Positions 1-11,560 of a DNA stretch of 64,000 bases are shown here, piece by piece (the first letter of the stretch is position 1; every line of letters starts with the position of its first letter). The DNA is from Prunella strophiata (lineage: Eukaryota > Chordata > Aves > Passeriformes > Prunellidae). The notes below the pieces were generated by a model. It saw nothing but the letters and a program-made list of their open reading frames with translations, was not told the origin of the DNA and did not search any database. The position numbers and the translations under genes are program-made. The stretch spans positions 20,923,310-20,987,309 of the forward strand of contig JAZBQD010000015.1 of the NCBI GenBank assembly GCA_036583965.1, written 5' to 3'.

Positions 1-514
1 ATTGGTAGCTGACATTATCCCCTCTTGTGACAGCACTCCTAGTTAGAATATCTTGTACCCTCTAAATATTTCCCCTCTTTTGTTGGAGTACTTAAAGCAT
101 TTCTTTATCTTTTAGTTACCATGGCTATGCAAGTCATAGCAGGCTCATTGTGAAAATCAGTGCATTTCACACTTGTAGATGTGTTTCTCTTTTCAGAAAT
201 GTCTCTTATTTGCCAGTAATGCATTTAAAATCTATGCTGTTACACCCAAACATGCAGGCAGAGACTATCACCTAAAAGCAATGATTGCTATGTATCTGCA
301 TTTGCAAACCAGAAGCCTCATGCATGTCTGAAGTATGGTTTTAGGCCAAAAAAAATTTTGGCACATTTACCAAAAGAATTTTGCCCTGCATACTGAAGGA
401 ATTTATTGTCTAATTATTTTTGTTTGACTATTGCTCTTTGATTACTAGTGCCCTATAAAAGCTCATGCCTGTGTCTCTCTCCATTGACTGAAAATGGTAT
501 TTTTTATCTTTCAG
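1..514 (+). other. RGS22: RGS22 intron (partial)
   Basis: A/T-rich non-coding sequence that ends in a pyrimidine-rich tract and a CAG acceptor just before the first recognised RGS22 exon. I see no other exon or repeat in it. Confidence 0.7.
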
Positions 515-694
515 GACTTGTGCCATTCTCATTGTGCTGATGTCATAGTTCAGAAAAAGATCACAGCTATTATTGACTGCTTTATTAATTCTGCCATACC
601 CCCAGCTTTGCAGATTGACATTCCACCTGAACAAGCAAGGAAGATTGTGGAGCACAGGAGAGAACTAGGACCTTACATTTTTAGAGAGGCACAG
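515..694 (+). CDS. RGS22: RGS22 coding exon, part of a C-terminal RGS-type region
   Basis: This 180-bp exon begins after a TTTCAG acceptor, ends at a GTAAGA donor, and is phase 0 at both ends. It encodes 60 residues including INSAIPPALQIDIPPEQARK and a REL-GPYIFREAQ end, which I recognise as the C-terminal part of regulator of G-protein signalling 22. RGS22 is a large protein with several RGS domains, mainly described from testis, where it binds G-alpha subunits. The upstream exons lie outside the window. The next four exons on this strand continue the frame without a break, and COX6C follows in the same orientation as in other amniotes, which supports the call. Function is taken from the family; the sequence itself shows only homology and clean splice borders. 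Confidence 0.9.
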
Positions 695-2194
695 GTAAGA
701 AGCCAAGTGATAGGTCTGGCTAGAGACTGAGTGCCTGATTTTAAGAATAGTCTTTGTTGCTTATGTGACAGTCAGGACTCCATACACAAGCCTGGGCTTG
801 AAGGGGAAAGCTATAGTCATATATTTCAATGACTGTAAGGTGGAAATGGAAGAGAGTCTTCAGATTTATACTGCTCAATAAAGAAAATCCCTGACAGCTA
901 GCTGATCCTGGAAAGGTGTTATCCAGGTCTGTGTTACGAATTCTGGCAGTAGAAATGAATTCTGTCTATGTTGTTAATTGTTTGTTCTTTACCACTTGGT
1001 TAATGTCAAAGAAGTAATTTGTAGTTAGAAAGTCTGTGGTTTTCATGTTTTATGAAAAATGCAGATGTGAGTCAAGCAGCTTAACTTGCTGAATGTCTTT
1101 CCCTCCTTTATTACAGAAAGTGTGTATTAAATGGCTGTAGACAATTTTCTCTCAGATCTTTCTATTAATCAGGTTGAATAGCAATTTTGGAACCTTTACT
1201 ACAGTCTTACTATTTTCTTATCCCTCTATACTGCCTTGTCTTATCTTCTAAGTCCAAGAAAAGTAGTTGTTCTTCTATTCCTATAAAATTGCCACCGACA
1301 CCTTTAGACATCAACTGTGAGTCCATAAAGTGTTTGGATGACAAGAGATGAATGATTTGTCAGTGAAAAGGGTTCATATAGGTCCTAAGAGAAAGAGAAG
1401 TCTTGTTTCAGCCTGTGTAAAACCCAGTGAACTCCAGAAATGTGGCACAAAACCAAAGGAAGAACTAGGCCAAAAAGCTGTGACTGGAACCCGACAGTGG
1501 CTCACATGTCACTTTCAAGCTTCTTGAGCCAGAAGCAGTGAGCATGCTTGGCTTTTTTGAAGCCAAGTTTCTCAATGCAAATTAAACATCTAAATAAATT
1601 GAAAAATGTGAGCCTTAGTACGTGCAGCAACAGAATTCACTGAGCCCCTCTGTTTGCTTTTCTAAAATTGTTTTTCTTATTCTAGTTCAAAAACGACCCT
1701 GTGAGAGATTATATCATTTAAAAATTATCCAAGATTTGCTCATAGATCTGTAATGTGGTTTAAGAGCCTTTCCAGAGGCAAAAAAGTATTTCCTTTCTCT
1801 TAAGGAGGGGAAAAAAAGCCCTCTCCCTAATGAACTGAATATTTGAAATACTTGAGCAGAACAGTGGTGCAAAAGCAATTCTACTGGTGTATATTTTATC
1901 AAGAATACTTGTAAAAAGTGATGGATGTTTTCATTAATGCAAACAATTGTTTAGGGAAATATAAAAAAAGAAAGTGCCTTTTAACTGTGTTTTAGGAAGA
2001 TTTCTCACCAGTAATAAACACACTGATGAAAAGCATGTGCCGAGCAAAGCTGGGCTGAAATGTCAGGACAGAGTACGTGGGAGGAACAAGGCTGTGTGTT
2101 CAAAAAAAAAATAGTTATCTCATGCTGGATTTTATTTTACAGTCAACTGTTTCCTTAATACGGTCAAGACTGACTTTATTTTCTTCCTGCACAG
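695..2194 (+). other. RGS22: RGS22 intron
   Basis: GT-AG intron of 1.5 kb. It is A/T-rich, and I recognise no repeat family or extra exon. Confidence 0.7.
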
Positions 2195-2335
2195 ATGAGT
2201 ATTTTTGCTCTCCTGTTTAAATTTTGGCCAGAATTTTGTAACTTCCAAAGCAATCCAGAGAGTGACAAAATTTTGCTTTCCTTAGAGAAAAAAAAGGAAA
2301 AAGAGACACAAAAGACAGAAGGGATAGCAGCAAAG
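2195..2335 (+). CDS. RGS22: RGS22 coding exon
   Basis: This 141-bp exon lies between a CTGCACAG acceptor and a GTAAGG donor and is phase 0 at both ends. Its 47 residues begin MSIFALLFKFWPEFCNF, closely matching the RGS22 segment that directly follows the FREAQ sequence of the previous exon. The second half is a charged Lys/Glu-rich tail (LEKKKEKETQK), probably a linker after the last RGS fold. The initial Met is internal to the protein and not a start codon. Confidence 0.88.
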
Positions 2336-5300
2336 GTAAGGCTTGTGAAGTTTCAGGTGACTGCTGATGAACTGAATAACATGAGCAAAGACACATAAAA
2401 TAAAATATCCCTTTCTCAGCCTGATCCAAAGCTACCTAATCTTGTTAAATTTCAAACTTTACATGCAACCCAGTCCTAAGGTGATTAGTTCCCAATTCTG
2501 CCAATACATATACATATGTTTGACTTGCAGCAGGTGAGTCAGTGGAATATTCCTTTCATTAACCAGAGGAAAAAATGTATTTTAGTCACCTTTTGTGCCA
2601 AGGGAAGAGCAAAAAAGAAGACTGAATTAAGAACAATAAATCTGTGTACAGTCAATGTGTACTGTGGGCTACTGCAGACCTGTTTGCACTTTCATGATGT
2701 ATTGTCTTAGAATTTACTTTCTGGACCACAACTGAAATTAAACCCAAACCAAAATTGATTTCATATCTATTTTCCAGAAGGACCATTTGAAAATCCTGCA
2801 CATTGTTTAAAACAATATTTACGTGGTAATTCCTTTGCATAATCTTTGCCTTTTCATGAATATTTCTCAGCTTTGAAAGTGAAATTGTTAGACTGTTCAC
2901 AGCGAGTTTCCAGACAGTTCCAGTGCATTAACAAAACTGTGACCTCTACAATGGAATGCTTGTTTGTAAAATGGTTTTTCTTGGATTTTTAAAATTAAAA
3001 TATAATGGACTTCTTTTTCTATTGATTATAGGCTTTGAAAAAGTTTATTTTTTATTAAATACAATTGTTTGGCAAGCTTTGGGGAGAGAACATTCTTTTA
3101 AGGGCAGAGAAATTACTAGACTTGCAAGCTATAATAAGTAGCATTACAGAGACCTTGACGTATTCTAAATACCATGTAGATGTGATTGAGATGTTCCACC
3201 TGATATGAACCACACAGGTACCTGGACAGATAGAGACATATGCTCCTAAGAACATATATACATTGTTACTCTTTATGCACATGAAACCAGTGAAGCATTA
3301 CTCAAGGCCACACACCAATGTCAAGGGAAGTCTAAAATCCAAGAACTCATCTTACTTTCTCCAAAGCACAGTACCTCTATATACATACATCTGCCAAGGC
3401 CATTGGCAATACTTACAGTGCAAGAATGTAATATTTCAAATAAACCTTTGTGTTTTCACAGACTTATTTTCCATCTGTTTGTTGCCTGTCTATGAGATTT
3501 CTGATCAAGATTGAGGAATAAAGAGCAAATCTTAGGCAGGGGGGCAAAAGCGTAGCTTTTATGGAGAGCAAATAGCAACGATGAATTATGCTTCTAAGCA
3601 GGGAAATAGAGTAAGAAATTTTAGAAAGAGACAGGCAGAGAATGCAGCTTAGTAAACAGTTTGTAGATTATTCTTCTCCTCACAAAAAGAAAAAAAAATC
3701 AGTAAACCAGTTACCTTTTAAAATATCTTAAAAGAATGGGTGCAACACATTTTTTTTCCAATATTTTAAGAATCCTTTTCTCTTTCTGTTATTGTTTAAA
3801 GAATTTGCCATTTCCTGTTCTCTTGCCTGAGATTTCTGTCCTCTTGGTGACAACATAATTCAAATGATGCAGTATCCCTGAAGGATACTGATAAGTTTCA
3901 TCTAACATGAGCAACAGCAGGTTCACTTGTTGGCTTGTGGAAGGTTATGATTTCTTGGCAATGAAAATAAGGACTATGTTCCTCTGCCCCACCAGGCTCA
4001 TTGAACAAGAGCATAGCTCTGGCAAGGGTTAGAAACAGCTTTTTTTATATCTATCTCCTGTTCACCCCACAAATCAGTTGCTGTTTTGGGTTTATGTCAA
4101 ACAGAGCAATCATAGTGCTAGGGGAGGAATTTGCTTTCTTCTTTACACATGTGTCCCCAGGGCACTTGAATCTACCTGTGCTCACCTCAGTTTTAGAACT
4201 GAATAGATAAGAGCTGGAATTTCATGTAGTATAGTGGAAAAAATGGACAGACAAGGAGCTTTTCACAAAGCAATTATGCATAACTTGGTATTGTTTGACT
4301 ATCTCAATATTTTTTTGTGTGCCTATTTGTTATTTAAGGGGCAAATTCTACCAAAGGCATACTGGCAATGGACTTATTCCTTTGTTAACTGCTAGAGGCA
4401 CGTGTCACATACTTTCAAATATACAAGTCACTTTTTGTAGACTGCCTCGATGCCAGTACTAGTATTTTGTTGTATACATCATTGCATTTTATATCCAAAG
4501 TAGATTATGGATTTTTTGCTTCCCAGTGCACAAAATATCTTTAAATTTTTAGCTTTAACTTACATTGTAGATTTGTACATACTCTTTCCATGTCCTTAGC
4601 AAAGAAAGCCATCAACATTATTTTTCTTCTCCGTGTTTCTGCTATGTCTCTTAGCAATAAGCTTATTTGTTAGTAAGTGGTGTAATGGCATGGGATCTAA
4701 ATCCATTATAACATTGCTTAATTTATAATGAGAAGTCATTTTTAAAGACCTTGCTTAATTCACCATTCTCATTGAGAGAGCCAGCAAACACAGACTGCAG
4801 TGCAGTAGTATTCATGATGCCTCTGTGTTTGCACTGGCATCCCCATCCCACCAGCTGAGTGTTCCACAGAAGCTGCTGAGCCTGTTTCTGCAGAGAAGAT
4901 CAGCATCACACTGCCTGGGCAGTTCTGTACCCAAAAGTCACTCTTACAATTGATGGGTTCATAGGACAGTGGGAAGGATGAGGAAGGAAAAGGCAGTTTG
5001 GGAGCAAGGAAATGAGACAGAGTCATCCTTTTCCAGATCTTTCAGGGACTTATTAAGTGACTTTGGGAACCATTTGATCCCCTTTTTTCCCCTCACTTTC
5101 TCCTTGGAACGTGGGAGGGTTATATTACTCAGCTCTTGGAGAGAACTCTTTGTGATGTCAAATATGAACATAGATTAATGTTTATAAAGAGTTTTGGGAT
5201 CATCAGACAGAATGTGCAAAGGTGAAACAAACCAACATGAAAATGACAAACAGTTAATCACCAGAGCAGTTTGCCAAGGGTTACAATGCCTTGTTCTTCA

Positions 5301-5765
5301 CTGTAGATTGTACATTGCCTGTTTTCCTAACTTATATAGTGTAGTTCATACACAGCTACTGAACCAAGCTGGAATTAATCACGACAAATCCTACATTTTA
5401 CATTTATACCTGAGGCCAAATTAGAGGCTCACAATGTCCTCTCTGTCCTTAAAATATGTTCTGTTGCAGATCTGCCCTGTCATATATATTTTGGTATATT
5501 TTGGAGCAGGTATTGAATCTGAAAGAAAGATGGTCTGCAGGAGTGTTGAGGACAGGAAACAAGAACCAGAACAAAGAAAGGCTTAAAAAAAGCAGCTGCT
5601 ACTTTAAAATATGATCAGCACGATGAATTATGAAACTGAGCATTACAAAACATGACTGCAAATGACACTATCTCATTTCCAATGACAATTTTTGGTTCCT
5701 CAGACTTTGCTTTTTACTTTAGCTCTGTAACTATTATTCACATCTAATTATGAGTTTTTTTGCAG
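2336..5765 (+). other. RGS22: RGS22 intron
   Basis: GT-AG intron of 3.4 kb. It holds one copy (4030-4128) of a 99-bp sequence repeated in a later RGS22 intron, and otherwise nothing I recognise. Several short open frames here lack splice context or homology. Confidence 0.65.
4030..4128 (+). repeat. Dispersed 99-bp repeat, copy 1
   Basis: The sequence from TAGAAACAGC to GGGGAGGA is closely similar to 7299-7397 in the same orientation, with about ten substitutions and no evident indels. Similarity stops abruptly on both sides. It may be an old interspersed element or a local duplication; I do not recognise the family. Confidence 0.8.
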
Positions 5766-5999
5766 GGTAAAGAAGCGGGGAAAAAACGCATTAGTTTGGC
5801 TCAACTTAAGTCCTTGACTCAACCCAAGTTCTTGACTCAACCCAAGTCCTTGACTCAATCCAAGTCCTTCACTCAGCCTGAGCCCTTGACTCAGCTTAAG
5901 TCCTTGACTCAACTGCCAAAGACTGTTTTGCTAGATGAGCTTGATGCGAAGAGAAGACCATCAACACCTTTAGCACCTACAGAAGGACGTGGGAGGAAG
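5766..5999 (+). CDS. RGS22: RGS22 coding exon with in-frame hexapeptide repeats
   Basis: This 234-bp exon lies between a TTTTTTTGCAG acceptor and a GTAAAT donor and is phase 0 at both ends. It encodes 78 residues: a basic start (GKEAGKKR), about seven tandem copies of a SLTQPK-like hexapeptide, then LPKTVLLDELDAKRRPSTPL and a basic end. The frame is open throughout and joins both neighbouring RGS22 exons. I do not recognise the repeated part from other RGS22 proteins, so the exon is assigned by frame, phase and position rather than by homology. The product here is probably a disordered linker. Confidence 0.75.
5793..5918 (+). repeat. 18-bp coding minisatellite
   Basis: There are about seven 18-bp units of the form TCCTTGACTCAACCCAAG. 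Successive units encode SLAQLK, SLTQPK, FLTQPK, SLTQSK, SFTQPE, PLTQLK and SLTQL. All differences are substitutions, so the reading frame is kept. Confidence 0.9.
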
Positions 6000-7770
6000 G
6001 TAAATAATACATGTTTCTACAGATGTCATTCAAGAGAGAGGAAATGATCTTGGGAAAAGGGGAAGGGGGAGTTTGGTTTTGAATACTGCTGTCAGATGGT
6101 TCTTCAATAACTGTTCATTCTTCAATTAGCTTTTAAACTGTTCATTTAACAATTATCTTTGCTGTTGTAAGTTTACCTACCTTACAGGTGATTTTTTTTT
6201 GTTCTTTATTAATTTTTTTTAAGATGTAGGTTCTGAGTAGTATTAACAGCTAACAGAATGTTAAGGTCTTATGGTGTATGGATTAAAAAAGAATCTATAT
6301 TTAAAGATAAATTGAATAAAAGGTAGCTCAGTTCTGGAATAAGAAGCTTTTCATTATTTGTGAAATTCATATCCTGAAAGAATTTGGTTTAGGCTAGAGT
6401 CCTGTTCTGGTCATGTGTCAAAAACCGAAGCTGAACTCCTTTAGAAAATCTAGGTATTTGAAAATCTGACAGCAAATACCACTTCAAGACTTCTTCCATA
6501 ACAACTCTGACAATGCATCAAATCAGTAGTGAAAAGGTCACAGTTATTTTACCGGGAAATGGGAAAAAACAGACATGCTGCATTGGGCATATCAAGGGAT
6601 CATTCATGGCTGAGTTGGCATTGCCAGAACGTAACAGGGAACCTGTGCAACCACATAAGCACAGATATGTCATGTGAATTGGGAGTAAATCACACTTTGG
6701 CCACTGCTTGTATTCCATAGAGCTCTTCCCATGGCATCATGGTAGTGAAGAGCAGAATATAGAAAAAGGTACCATGAAATACCCCCAAAATTTGAAATCA
6801 CAGTGTGAATTGCATAGATAAGCTTACACTCTTACCCTTAATTACTTTTTACTTTTGCTCATACCTATTTTAAAAAAAGTGAGTTGAGCGAGCCAGTATA
6901 TCCCTGGCATACATTTAAGCCCTCAAGAAGAGGTAGAATAAACAATAATATTTTGAAGGGCAGTTTCTTCTTCCTTCTGCAAGCCCCTTCCTACTATAGG
7001 AAGGTGATAGAAGTTCTTACTGAATCATGATATGACAAATTGGCTCCAAATTTCTCATGCCATAAGATAAAAACCAGGCCAAATAAAAGTGCAGTTCTCA
7101 TCCTGTTTGGAAGAGCAACCTATTATTTACATGCAATCTGAACTGTGGTTGTTTTCTTTAAAACTTTAAAAGTTTCCTTAGAAAAGGAAAGGATGACATC
7201 TCCAGTTGATCTGCCTCTAGTGGTAGCAGCATTCTGCTAGAGAGGGCAGGCAGAAGCAGCTTTGAGGATAATGAGATGTTCAGTGAAAGGACATGAGCTA
7301 GAAACAGCTTTTCTTATATGTATTTCCTTTCCACCCCACAAATCAGTTGCTGGTTTGGGTTTATGTCAAACAGAACAATCATAGTCCAAGGGGAGGACTA
7401 AGGCTGTAGCACAGAGATAAAATTAAGTTCTTGATAGCACAAATGATATTTTAGGAGGGTGAAGATCTGCTGCTTTGTTTTTGAAGAAGAAAGGAGAAAG
7501 AATAACACTCAGACACACAAGGATGGAGAATAAATATAAACATTGTATCTGTCAAACTTGCTTAAATCGTGGTGTTTTGAGATTTACTTATTTACAGCAA
7601 TACTCTTTCTCCCATTATTCCAATACTGTAATGGAAAAAAAAAAATCTTCTTAATATTTGTCATTATCCAGTAACAGGAATATAAAATAAACCAGTTTTT
7701 TATTTTATTGTTGAAATGGATCAGAAACTACAGAAACCTGAAGGCTGATGGTTTTTGATGGTTCTTGCAG
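6000..7770 (+). other. RGS22: RGS22 intron
   Basis: GT-AG intron of 1.8 kb. It contains the second copy of the 99-bp dispersed repeat (7299-7397). No other feature is recognised. Confidence 0.65.
7299..7397 (+). repeat. Dispersed 99-bp repeat, copy 2
   Basis: Same-orientation partner of 4030-4128. It shares the central CCCCACAAATCAGTTGCTG and GGTTTATGTCAAACAGA blocks, while the flanks are unrelated. Confidence 0.8.
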
Positions 7771-7873
7771 GCTTCCTGGACCTATTCCAAGTACATAGAA
7801 GCCTTGGAGCAGGAAAGAATACTCATTAAAAAGCAAGAGGGTCTGGAGAAAACCCCGTCATCATTGCCTGCAG
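7771..7873 (+). CDS. RGS22: RGS22 coding exon
   Basis: This 103-bp exon follows a TTCTTGCAG acceptor. It encodes ASWTYSKYIEALEQERILIK and a following charged coiled segment, matching the near-C-terminal YSKYIEALEQERIL motif of RGS22. The exon starts in phase 0 and is taken to end one base into a Gly codon at a GTTATT donor. That donor is imperfect. Without splicing, the frame would continue for 14 more residues to a TAG at 7915-7917. Confidence 0.8.
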
Positions 7874-8433
7874 GTTATTACCCAAGCTCTGTAGGGCAGG
7901 GCAAGCTTAGAGCTTAGGTAAAATTCTCACAGTAGAAGGACTTTGCTTCTTCTTCTTCTGAGTTGTGGATAGAAACCTCTGCCTCTCTTTTGCTGTCTCT
8001 AGGGGAGTTGTTCTCTGCACTGTACTCATGAGTGGTATATTTTCTAAGAAAGAAAAGTAAAAGTTGCAGGGTATCTTTGCACTGCCTTTACAGCACAGGT
8101 CCTGCTGCAGAGAGGAATAAAGCCATTTCTTCATTCTGCAGTGACATGGCAATCACATACACATTTCACCTCCCTGGCTTCTTGTGCTTCTTCAGCTTAC
8201 ATTCAAGCAGATACTGAAACCTCTTTCTCACAGTCTGTCAGTATGTTTTTGGAGGATGTGGGAGGCATTACTTCATCCTTATTTCAGCTGTGAATATCCT
8301 TGTAGGTCTTTGCCAAGGATATTATTACCTGCTTTTTTATTTATTAAAAATATCCACTTAGTAGTAGGGCTAGCAATAGCACTATGTAATGTTCAGTTCC
8401 TTCAGTTTCACATTATTTTTTTTCCATATGCAG
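7874..8433 (+). other. RGS22: RGS22 last intron
   Basis: Inferred 560-bp intron ending at a long T-rich tract and an ATGCAG acceptor. Nothing else is seen in it. Confidence 0.55.
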
Positions 8434-8507
8434 GTCCCTTGTCTATATTCTACCTGAAGCCTGAAAATTCTATAAAAGCCACCATTCCTACAAAGCCGAA
8501 GTTCTGA
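8434..8507 (+). CDS. RGS22: RGS22 terminal coding exon with stop
   Basis: After a strong polypyrimidine-CAG acceptor, the frame completes the split Gly codon and continues PLSIFYLKPENSIKATIPTK to a basic C terminus and a TGA at 8505-8507. The five RGS22 exons together make 732 bp, exactly 244 codons including the stop. Homology in this short tail is weak, so the call rests mainly on phase and acceptor quality. Use of the upstream read-through stop at 7915 is the alternative. Confidence 0.6.
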
Positions 8508-9959
8508 ATCTTCCCAAGAAGCAGGAAGTGAGTACCAGACTGACAACAACTGTGCTTTGAAATGTGAATTCTTAAAAGCTAGTTTGCCTGCTGCCAGTGC
8601 TGATGCTCATTAGTAGCAAGTTATCCCACTCCAAAACATGCTTAACTGAAGCTGTACAGCCTCCATATGAAAACAAGCTTATTTTTCATGTCAGCCATGC
8701 TTAGCGGATCTAATGTTGACCAGATGGAATTTTGTTGCAAAATGGCAGTCTCTGAAATTAGGTTATCTAAGCTTTCCAATTAAGATATTTTAAATAGGAA
8801 CATGAGATGACTGGAGAAATCTCAGACCCTATGAAGTTACTGTCAAGAACCTGACACAGAATTAGCAATAGATCACCTCTGTCAAAGCCAATTAAATATT
8901 AGACTGAGAGAAAGAAGTGGGACACCAAAAAAAAAGTGATAAAGACAGAAAACCAGATTTTGCTTTAAAGTTTAAAGTCCTAAAAGAAAGAATCCTCTAG
9001 AGGTTCGTGTTTTTTTGGTATTTTTAAGCCTATGTTGAAATTAGGTGGATTAAAAAAATTAATAGGACTTGGAATATTGCTGCCTTCCTTCTCTGCTCCT
9101 CCTTCCTCTTCTAATTATGTACTTAGCACTGCTATTTTAGGCATTGGTGTCCTGCCCTCACTAGTCCTCCTAAAATTTCAAGTTTCAAATTCTCTGAACA
9201 TAATCTTCCTGTGGCAGCATTTTCTGAAAATGACTTCACAGAAAACTGCAGCATTCCTTGGTCTTCCCTCCCATTCTCTTTCTGCCCTCTTACCATGTTC
9301 TACACTTGCAGTTAAAGTAATCCAGCTACCTTGGGCCTCCTGTGCCTCGCAGGTGTGACTGCATTCCACACACCTTTGCCTTCTCACCACTGTTCTGCTC
9401 CCCATGGAGTCCTGGTGCAGGGCCTCTGCTCCTGCTCTGTGGCTGGGAAACCTCCTGCTGGGCCCAGTGACCACAGGGCCCCCAAGGCACCTGCACCCCT
9501 TGCTCCAGCCCAGCCCAGCCCAGCCCAGCCCAGCCATCTCTGGCATGCCCTGGCTATTCCAGACCAGAGAACTGCATTCCTGCCAGGCACCAGGCTGTGG
9601 TATAGGCTAACACAATGAGAAAGTTGAGGTCCTGTGTGATTGGAGAGGTCTGTTCCACCAGGTTCAGTTGCATTCCCACTCTCTAATGCCACTGGAAATT
9701 TGCCTGCCACTATCCTCTAGTGATCTGACTACTCTGCTGGTAGGGTGAGACAGCTACACAAGACCATGAATGCTCTTGTTGGGGCATCTTCCCTCCACTT
9801 TGTAACAGAGCAGGTCACACCTGGTCTGTTGGGGATAGATGGCAGGGCTGGCAGCAGGAGGCCTGTGAGAAAGGCCAGGGCTGCCATGTGCTGGGCACAG
9901 CCAGTCCCAGTTGCATCCAATGGACCCATCACAGGACATGGCTGATCCCTCAGCCAAGA
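8508..9959. other. RGS22 3' UTR and intergenic DNA
   Basis: The first few hundred bases are probably the RGS22 3' UTR. An ATTAAA at 8891-8896 is the nearest candidate polyadenylation signal, as no canonical AATAAA was seen close to the stop. From about 9290 the base composition becomes more G+C-rich, with many overlapping open frames on both strands that show no homology or codon pattern; I treat these as non-coding. Confidence 0.45.
9506..9535 (+). repeat. (CAGCC)6 pentanucleotide microsatellite
   Basis: Six uninterrupted CAGCC units lie in a locally G+C-rich stretch. Confidence 0.95.
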
Positions 9960-10420
9960 TGGTGTCTCCTTGGGGAAACACAATTCAGAAAGAGCAAAGA
10001 AAGCCAGAGAGTGGAGGAAGAGACAAAAGAGTCATAAACAACAGAGGGAACACCAAGGGCAGAGGAGGAGGTGTAAGAGGAAGAGGTTAAGGAGGAAGTT
10101 GAGGAGGAGGAGGTGCTCTGTGGTGGAGCAAATACTCTCTGCAGTCTGTGGAGGATCAATGCTGCAGCAGAGAAAAACAGTGAGAAGGAAGAAGGGACTT
10201 CCCAGTGCCTCACCAAAGGGACAGAGTGCAACCAGTGGTGGTAACAAGGAGGGGAGGAGAGGTGCTTGGAGTGAACTTGAACCTGGGAAACATGGAGGAA
10301 AAGTGTTTTCTCTAAATGTGTAAATGTTCTTATTTTCTTTCCCTCTTCCCCACTAACAATCACTAATGATTTATTCTAATTTGCAATAAATTGATTTCCC
10401 CAGTTTGAGTTGATGCATTT
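9960..10420 (+). mobile_element. Probable degenerate avian endogenous-retrovirus-like fragment
   Basis: The block runs from an AGAAAGAGCAAAGAAAG stretch, through a G/A-rich GGAGGAGG segment and a GTGGTGGAGCAAATA / CTGCAGTCTGTGGAGGA segment, to AATAAATTGATTTCCCCAG. These pieces and their order resemble the non-coding 3' part of common avian ERV-like repeats as I remember them. No open retroviral gene is present. The right part (from about 10183) is duplicated at 11551. This is recognition from memory and needs a repeat-library search. Confidence 0.4.
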
Positions 10421-11560
10421 ATTGAAGAACTGTTCTGATTATTCCAACTGGATGAACACAGCAATGACATTTTGTTACCTTTTCAGGCACATTAAAATCT
10501 CTCTGAGGAAGGGAATGCAGAGACATTCAATGGAGGTGGCCAGGAGACACAAATGTAATCTGCATGCAAGGTTTGTTCTTACAATTCTAGAGCAAAGATG
10601 ACGACTTGGAATATTACTAAGAACCATGGGATCAAGGGTAGAAAATAAACATCTTCCAATGTGTTCCATTTCAACCTGATTGTGACACTGGCTCTTGTGT
10701 TAATAATTTAATAATACACTTTGAGGTTCAAATCACAGTAGGATTCCACTGAAATATGCATGGTGCAAACTACTAGGTAGTCTCCATCTTAAACCTCTTA
10801 TAATCAAACCCAGTTCTTCAGTGCCTGATCTAATGAATAAGTAAAACACTGCCTGGAACTGACAGCCCTGAAGCAGGGTGTTTTGGCACGCTGTGCTCTC
10901 TCTCACTCTGCAATTCACACAACTTCTGTTCATTGAGGATAACTCATGAAGTCTCTGAGTTATTGTAAAGCCAAATGCTCTTGTTGTTTCCTCCCAATTC
11001 AGTCTGATTCCTGTTCCAAAGTTCACCTTCTGTCTCATTTCTGAGTTTTGATCACAAGAAAAGCTTAAAATCTATGAGGACAGAGATGGGATTGGGACCT
11101 TCTATACAATATCATTAGTCCCAAGGCATTACTCAACAGAAGGTTGCAGGAGCTCATAGCTCTTGTGTAGCTCTCCCTACTTCTAAGAGGTTTTAAAAAG
11201 ACTTGTGGCACAGTTGACATGGGGACTAAGGACCAAGGATTAATTGAGAAATTAAGAGGAGGCAGGGGAAGAATTAACTACTAGGCAAGAGACAGGATGA
11301 TACTAGACCTCTCCACATTCTTCAGACCTCTTTAAAAACCAGTCCCCAGCCACAAAACTGTTGGCTCCATCCTTCCCCACATGTGTGTAACGCATGTAAA
11401 AGAAAGGCTGATCAGCAAGCTCCAGCGAGCTCAGTTCCTGAGGATTAGCCCTGAATTAGGGATGGGACTTTCTCCTGCTGGAGACAGGCTGGCAGGGAAG
11501 AAATGCACTTTCTTTTATGGATGTAGTTGCCCTGATCATATATTCTCAGAGAAGGAGAAG
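10183..11560 (+). repeat. Recent tandem duplication, unit A (~1.37 kb)
   Basis: This segment is nearly identical to 11551-12834. It starts within the ERV-like fragment and ends at AGAAGGAGAAGGGA. Over the compared ~650 bp starting at 10733, only about three substitutions separate the units. Unit A holds roughly 95 bp (near 10400-10500) that unit B lacks. Confidence 0.93.

Noticed and set aside
9178..10363. Many overlapping open frames of 70-137 codons on both strands
   Set aside because: They arise from a G+C-rich, low-complexity stretch, overlap each other in all frames, and show no homology, splice context or start context.
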